In this document: positions 60,087-64,000 of the stretch, piece after piece | Numbering within the stretch: position 1 is the first letter of the stretch | Layout of the letters: each line of letters begins with the position of its first letter | Assembly: GCA_964470455.1 (NCBI GenBank) | Contig: CAYYCX010000009.1 | Coordinates: forward strand, 16,084-80,083 | Direction: 5' to 3' | DNA: 64,000 nt | DNA from: JAWXBM01 sp964470455 | GTDB taxonomy: Bacteria; Pseudomonadota; Gammaproteobacteria; Xanthomonadales; SZUA-36 | Translations under genes and position numbers: made by a program | Notes under the pieces: generated by a model | Databases searched by the model: none | Told to the model about the DNA's origin: nothing | The model's input: only the letters and a program-made list of their open reading frames with translations

Positions 60087-61934
60087 CTGGATACGGGCCT
60101 GACACTCACCGCCGACATGGTGCTGGTGCTGCTGGTGCTGAGCGCGACCATCGGCCTGTTTGTTTCCGAGGTGGTTCGTGTTGATGTCGCGGCCATCATG
60201 GTCATGGTTTTGATAGGCCTGCTGGGGCTGGTTCCCGCCACCGACCTGTTCAATGGCTTTGCCTCGAATGCCGTGCTGTCAATCATCGCAGTCATGATTC
60301 TCGGCGCCGGCCTGGATCGCACCGGCGTGATGTCCATGGTTGCTGCCTGGATACTCAAGGTGGGTGGCACCAAAGCGTCTCGCATCGTTCCCCTGGTGTC
60401 AGGCACTGCCGGATTGATTTCCGGAATGATGCAGAACGTAGGCGCGGCAGCCCTGTTCCTGCCGGTGGTTTCACGGGTTTCCACCCGCACCAGGATTCCC
60501 CTTTCAGAATTGCTGATGCCCATGGGCTTCTGCACCATCCTGGGGGGCACCATGACCATGGTGGGTTCTTCGCCGCTGATACTGCTGAATGACCTGATCA
60601 ACTACTCGAACCAGTCCCTGCCTCCGGGAGCGAAGACCATAGAGGCTTTGCACCTGTTCGATGTCACGCCAATCGGCCTGGTGTTGCTCAGCAGCGGCAT
60701 CATCTACTTCCTGGTCCTTGGCCGCTATCTGTTGCCGAAAAGCCGCGAGAAATCGGTGGGTTCCCCGGCCCGCACCAAAACCTATTTCGCGGATGTTTAC
60801 GGCATCAAGGGCGATATTTTCGAGTTGCTGGTAACCGTCGACAGCCCGCTGGTGGGCATGAAGATCAGCGACGCTGAGAAGATTGATGGCGCACCCATCA
60901 TGCTGGCCATCCGCAATACCGAAGAGCCGCGACTGGCGCCACCCTCCGATGAAATGATCTGGGTGGGAACGATTCTCGGGGTCATGGGCACGCGCGATGT
61001 GGTCGGGCGTTTCGCATTGGACAACCAGTGCCGTGTGCAACCTCGCCTGCGCACTTTTGGCGGCCTGTTCAATCCCAGCCGCGCGGGCATTTCCGAAGTG
61101 GTGTTGCCGCCCGGTTCGAGATTGATCGGCCACACCATCAACCAGGCGCGGCTGCGCAAGCGTTACGGCATCAGCGTGCTGGCCATCAATCGACGGGGCG
61201 AGATCCTCAGCAAGGGGATTCGCGACCTGGAGCTCGAAATCGGTGACTGCCTGGTATCACACAGCACCTGGCAGGACCTCGCGGCCGTGAGTCGCGAGCG
61301 CGACTTCATTGTGGCCACGGAAATTCCAAAAGACGAGCAGCGTACGCACAAAGTGGGCTATGCGCTGACGTTTTTCGCAATCTCCATCCTGATGATCCTG
61401 TTTACCGATTACCGGCTGTCCATCTCCCTGCTGGTGGGAGCGTTGGGCATGATACTGGCCGGCGTGCTGAAAATGGACGAAGCCTACAGCGCGGTGAGCT
61501 GGAAATCGGTGTTTCTGCTTGCCAGCATGATTCCACTGAGCCAGGCCATGGAGCGCACCGGCACAGCGGCCTGGATTGCGCAGGAAATCATTCAGTCCCT
61601 TGGGGGTGTTTCGCCCATCATCGTGGAAATCTCGCTGGCCTTGCTGACTACGCTGTTCAGCCTGGTAATGACCAATGTTGGCGCCACTACCATTCTGGTG
61701 CCAGTCGCGGTGAGCATCGCACTGGCGACCGGCGCCAGTCCGCTGATGTATGCGCTGATTGTGGCGCTTTCTGCTTCCAACGCCTTTATTCTTCCGACCG
61801 ACCAGGTCAATGCCCTGATCATGGGGCCTGGCGGCTATCGCGTGGCTGATTTCCTGCGTGTGGGCAGCGTGATGAGTTTGATTTACATCACCGGCACTCT
61901 GGTGATGGTCAACCTGCTGTTTGGCGGCAGTTAG
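60087..61934 (+). CDS. SLC13/DASS-type permease with two RCK_C domains
   Basis: A roughly 615-aa transporter: an N-terminal set of membrane helices, two TrkA-C-like regulatory domains in the middle (about 215-310 and 330-400), and a second set with TNVGATTILVPVAVSI and ALSASNAFILPTDQVNALIMGPGGYR. Such SLC13-type permeases move sulfate, dicarboxylates or similar anions with sodium. The first ATG is at 60117 but has no ribosome-binding site; AAGGAG at 60073-60078 is placed 8 nt before an in-frame CTG at 60087, used here as the start. Confidence 0.85.
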   Translation: MDTGLTLTADMVLVLLVLSATIGLFVSEVVRVDVAAIMVMVLIGLLGLVPATDLFNGFASNAVLSIIAVMILGAGLDRTGVMSMVAAWILKVGGTKASRIVPLVSGTAGLISGMMQNVGAAALFLPVVSRVSTRTRIPLSELLMPMGFCTILGGTMTMVGSSPLILLNDLINYSNQSLPPGAKTIEALHLFDVTPIGLVLLSSGIIYFLVLGRYLLPKSREKSVGSPARTKTYFADVYGIKGDIFELLVTVDSPLVGMKISDAEKIDGAPIMLAIRNTEEPRLAPPSDEMIWVGTILGVMGTRDVVGRFALDNQCRVQPRLRTFGGLFNPSRAGISEVVLPPGSRLIGHTINQARLRKRYGISVLAINRRGEILSKGIRDLELEIGDCLVSHSTWQDLAAVSRERDFIVATEIPKDEQRTHKVGYALTFFAISILMILFTDYRLSISLLVGALGMILAGVLKMDEAYSAVSWKSVFLLASMIPLSQAMERTGTAAWIAQEIIQSLGGVSPIIVEISLALLTTLFSLVMTNVGATTILVPVAVSIALATGASPLMYALIVALSASNAFILPTDQVNALIMGPGGYRVADFLRVGSVMSLIYITGTLVMVNLLFGGS

Positions 61935-62278
61935 GTTTGCAGCAGGCTGGTATCTTCCAGGAATACCACACCGTCAGCCACGCTTATTTGCACACTTCGA
62001 AGAGCCGCGCCCTGGCAGGGGCCCTGGACGCAATGTCCATCGCCCACTTCAAACAGGGCGCCGTGATGCGGGCAGACCAGCCTGCCTACCGGGTCGAAGA
62101 GGAAGCGGTCGGGCGCAAAATTGAGGTTACGACCCTGGTGCGGGCAGACGTTGTGATAGGCCACGATGCCCTCACCGTGGCGGAACAGCATGAGGTAACT
62201 TCGCCTTCCCGCGTGCTCAAACACAACTTCCTTACCTGTTTCAGTAATCCCTGAAGCGGGGCAGAGAATGTCCGGCAT
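61931..62278 (-). CDS. Rieske 2Fe-2S ferredoxin-like protein
   Basis: A 115-aa protein with both Rieske motifs: C-P-H-Q-G (VCPHQGRNL) and C-P-H-H-G (VCPHHGALFE). No membrane anchor, so it is a soluble electron carrier or a subunit of an oxygenase. AAGGAG lies 10 nt before the chosen ATG. It is convergent with the transporter gene, overlapping it by 4 bases. Confidence 0.9.
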   Translation of the reverse strand: MPDILCPASGITETGKEVVFEHAGRRSYLMLFRHGEGIVAYHNVCPHQGRNLNFAPDRFLFDPVGRLVCPHHGALFEVGDGHCVQGPCQGAALRSVQISVADGVVFLEDTSLLQT

Positions 62279-62317
62279 TGATATGCTGCTCCTTTGGCCC
62301 AATTATCCGCTGTAACC

Positions 62318-62593
62318 ATGAAATACTACATCAGCCAGGCTCCGGCCAACCCGATTACCCGCTTTATAGCCGCTTTGGTGGCCAGCATTTGCCTCGTGGG
62401 CGCGTTTTTTTTCGGCCTGGTGATCCTGGCCGTGGTGGCCGTCCTGATTGCATTTTCCGGTTTGGTCTTGTGGCTGCGTTCCTGGTGGCTGGCACGCAAT
62501 GCTCCGGCTGAATCCGTGGTGCGCGAGTCGCGGACCCGCACGGGAGAAGTGCTGGAGGGCGAATACACGGTGGTTTCCGAGCGGCGCGACTGA
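62318..62593 (+). CDS. Small conserved membrane protein
   Basis: A 91-aa protein with two closely spaced membrane helices at about 20-62 (FIAALVASICLVGAFFFGLVIL, then VAVLIAFSGLVLWL) and a charged tail ending EGEYTVVSERRD. The same tail is common in short gammaproteobacterial proteins of unknown role. It diverges from the Rieske gene. Confidence 0.75.
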   Translation: MKYYISQAPANPITRFIAALVASICLVGAFFFGLVILAVVAVLIAFSGLVLWLRSWWLARNAPAESVVRESRTRTGEVLEGEYTVVSERRD

Positions 62594-62657
62594 ACCGCCT
62601 GGTGGCGTTGAAATCCTGCTCGAGGGGTATACACTGGGGTAACAGTCCGATTACCGG

Positions 62658-63101
62658 GTGAATGCCATGTCCACGATCAAAGATATCCTGGGCCGAAAGG
62701 GAAAGACGGTCCTCACCAGTAAAAGTTCGGCGTCGGTACTTGAGGCCATCGGCCTGATGTCACAGGCCAATATCGGTGCCCTGGTCATACAGGACGGCGA
62801 TGAGCCCTGTGGCATATTCACCGAGCGCGATTACCTGCGCAAGATTGCCCTCCAGGGAAGATCCTCTTCAAGCACGGCCTTGTCCGATGTCATGTCGGCC
62901 CCATTGATAACCGTACCCGCCAATGACACGCCTGAAGCGGCCATGGAAATCATGACTACCTGCCGCTGTCGTCACCTGATAGTTACTGAAGGCGACAAAA
63001 TGGTGGGCATCATATCGCTGGGCGACCTGGTGAAACACATGCTGCAGGAAAAGGAAGCCGAAGTGGAACACCTGGCGCAGTACATCGCCGGTTCTTACTG
63101 A
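62658..63101 (+). CDS. CBS-domain pair protein
   Basis: A 147-aa protein made of two CBS motifs (about 8-65 and 75-130), including GIFTERDYLRKI and VGIISLGDLVKHML. Such stand-alone pairs bind adenine nucleotides and act as energy sensors. The next Met (62667) is an alternative start. Confidence 0.88.
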   Translation: MNAMSTIKDILGRKGKTVLTSKSSASVLEAIGLMSQANIGALVIQDGDEPCGIFTERDYLRKIALQGRSSSSTALSDVMSAPLITVPANDTPEAAMEIMTTCRCRHLIVTEGDKMVGIISLGDLVKHMLQEKEAEVEHLAQYIAGSY

Positions 63102-63505
63102 GCAGTATCCCTTTCCGGTTGGGGCGCAGGTGCCGGGTCTTCGGCCAGCACTTCGCGGATGGCGGCGCGTACTTCTGCCTCACTCTGCCCTTTGCGGTAC
63201 TGGTCGATCACCACTTCTTCCACGCGATCCAGCAGTGTATCGAGTGAACTGCCTGGACCACTCTTCCCTAATGGCGGCTGGTGGCCGAACAGGTTGATCC
63301 AGCGTTCGCTGCGACGGCCCAGCTTGATGACCCGCCGGAATTCCTCGTCGGCATTGTCGCCGCCCCGTGCCAGGCCGATGATGGCGGCAATGAGGGACAA
63401 GGGAATCAACAGGGCATCGCGCATGCCATCGACGACCAGCTTGAATTGCAGCACCACGGCTCTGCGCAGCAGGTCGGCTCTGGGATCAGGCTTTTCTTCA
63501 CTCAT
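63095..63505 (-). CDS. Conserved hypothetical protein
   Basis: A 136-aa protein: DLLRRAVVLQFKLVVDGMRDALLIPLSLIAAIIGLARGG forms an amphipathic then hydrophobic helix, followed by RRSERWINLFG and an acidic C-terminus. I recognise the general type from gammaproteobacteria, without known function. Ends overlap the CBS gene by 7 bases, convergently. Confidence 0.75.
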   Translation of the reverse strand: MSEEKPDPRADLLRRAVVLQFKLVVDGMRDALLIPLSLIAAIIGLARGGDNADEEFRRVIKLGRRSERWINLFGHQPPLGKSGPGSSLDTLLDRVEEVVIDQYRKGQSEAEVRAAIREVLAEDPAPAPQPERDTAQ

Positions 63506-64000
63506 GGTTTTGTGCACCTTTAAGCGTGTGGTGATTGTACGTTTGGCGCGGAAATAACTCACGTTTGCTGTGTCGCACGGTTTCACTCGTCTTCGTTGAC
63601 GGCGATCCGGGATTCATTTGGCTCACGACCTGGCTAGATGCTGGCAAGGTCTGCCGGGGTCCATTTGGTCATTAACAGGCCCGAAGTCGGTGAGGGCTTC
63701 CGGTCTTGGGCTTACAAGTTGCTTCCGGCCCCAGGTGGGTGATGCCCTTCCTGTCCCCGAGCCCGCCGCCCTGCGGGTGCTGTGGGAGGCAGCCATGCTG
63801 CCGACCCTATCGCGAGCATGGCTCGCTCCTACAATCAATCCAGTAGCTTTCGGGAAGATTCACCCTGTGCCCTCGACCGCCGCCTCGCCGCATTGACTCG
63901 GCGGCTACCAGGGGCCAGGAAGGGCATCCCCCACCCGGGGCCTGACGTACTAAGAGCAATCGGAGGCCCGATGGCGGTAAGGGATTCCGGGCCAGTTGGA
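63506..64000. repeat. Gene-free right end with REP-like and inverted repeats
   Basis: No credible gene in the last 495 bases. It contains the REP-like pair TGTGGGAGGCAGCCATGCTG (63781) and GCGAGCATGGCTCGCTCC (63812), also found at 16.3 kb. It also has a 27-bp inverted repeat (63727-63753 against 63915-63941, 23 to 24 matches) and a direct repeat GGCCCGA(A/T)G..GGT(G/A)AGGG (63678 and 63965) that runs off the window. Confidence 0.75.

Noticed and set aside
63506..64000. Structured RNA gene (RNase P or tmRNA fragment) at the right edge
   Set aside because: GC-rich repeats but none of the conserved cores of those RNAs.

Overview
The window looks like a GC-rich gammaproteobacterial chromosome. 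The main reason is the order pyrB - ruvX - yqgE - tonB - gshB - pilG - pilI - pilJ - chpA, which is the arrangement known from Pseudomonas and relatives. erpA, nudC, cysQ, nudE, rsmE and hemJ homologues point the same way. No rRNA or tRNA gene was seen. The genus is not assigned.

1-6.7 kb is a chromosomal integron. An IntI-type integrase (5139-6092, +) diverges from an array of cassettes that runs leftwards off the window edge, with every cassette gene on the minus strand. Nine attC sites (one degraded) can be read. At most junctions the R'' box of a cassette is the complement of the core base run at that cassette's 5' junction, so cassette borders can be placed to a few bases. The cargo is mainly toxin-antitoxin pairs: two near-identical YefM/YoeB modules, MazEF-like, HigBA-like and ParDE-like. 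There is also a GNAT acetyltransferase, a conserved two-gene module whose first gene has an in-frame stop, an unknown 109-aa protein, and a 53-aa CxxC protein too short for ordinary ORF lists. An AbrB/Doc toxin-antitoxin pair sits just past intI.

6.8-12.1 kb is a beta-oxidation operon (TetR regulator, thiolase, FadB/FadJ-like fusion, acyl-CoA dehydrogenase). 12.2-18.5 kb holds a large MscK-like mechanosensitive channel and a DUF3501 / Fe-S oxidoreductase / rubrerythrin group. 18.7-22.3 kb is a three-gene operon of MFS transporter, hydroxylysine-kinase-like phosphotransferase and class III aminotransferase/phospho-lyase. A second, intact copy of the cassette two-gene module follows at 22.3-22.8 kb. 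22.9-31.3 kb is a run of minus-strand genes (MocR regulator, nitrilase-family amidase, TonB-dependent receptor, TPR-sulfotransferase, MFS transporter) that looks like one uptake and metabolism unit, with tspO divergent.

32-44 kb contains assorted metabolism and housekeeping: VOC protein, NnrU-like protein, exported amidohydrolase plus DUF819 transporter, BtuF, AmpE, NudC, ErpA, a coiled-coil membrane protein, HemJ, CysQ, NudE, a HisN-like phosphatase and RsmE. Between the coiled-coil gene and hemJ there is a strong sigma70-like promoter followed about 100 nt later by an intrinsic terminator, the outline of an unannotated small RNA. 44.3-53.7 kb is a compact Chp/Pil chemosensory operon for type IV pili. 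54-63.5 kb has gshB-tonB, a VOC protein, a LOG-family protein, pyrB, ruvX, yqgE, trmB, an SLC13-type transporter, a Rieske protein, two small conserved proteins and a CBS protein. Intergenic spaces at 16.3, 17.8, 32.0 and 63.7 kb carry REP-like and other dispersed repeats.
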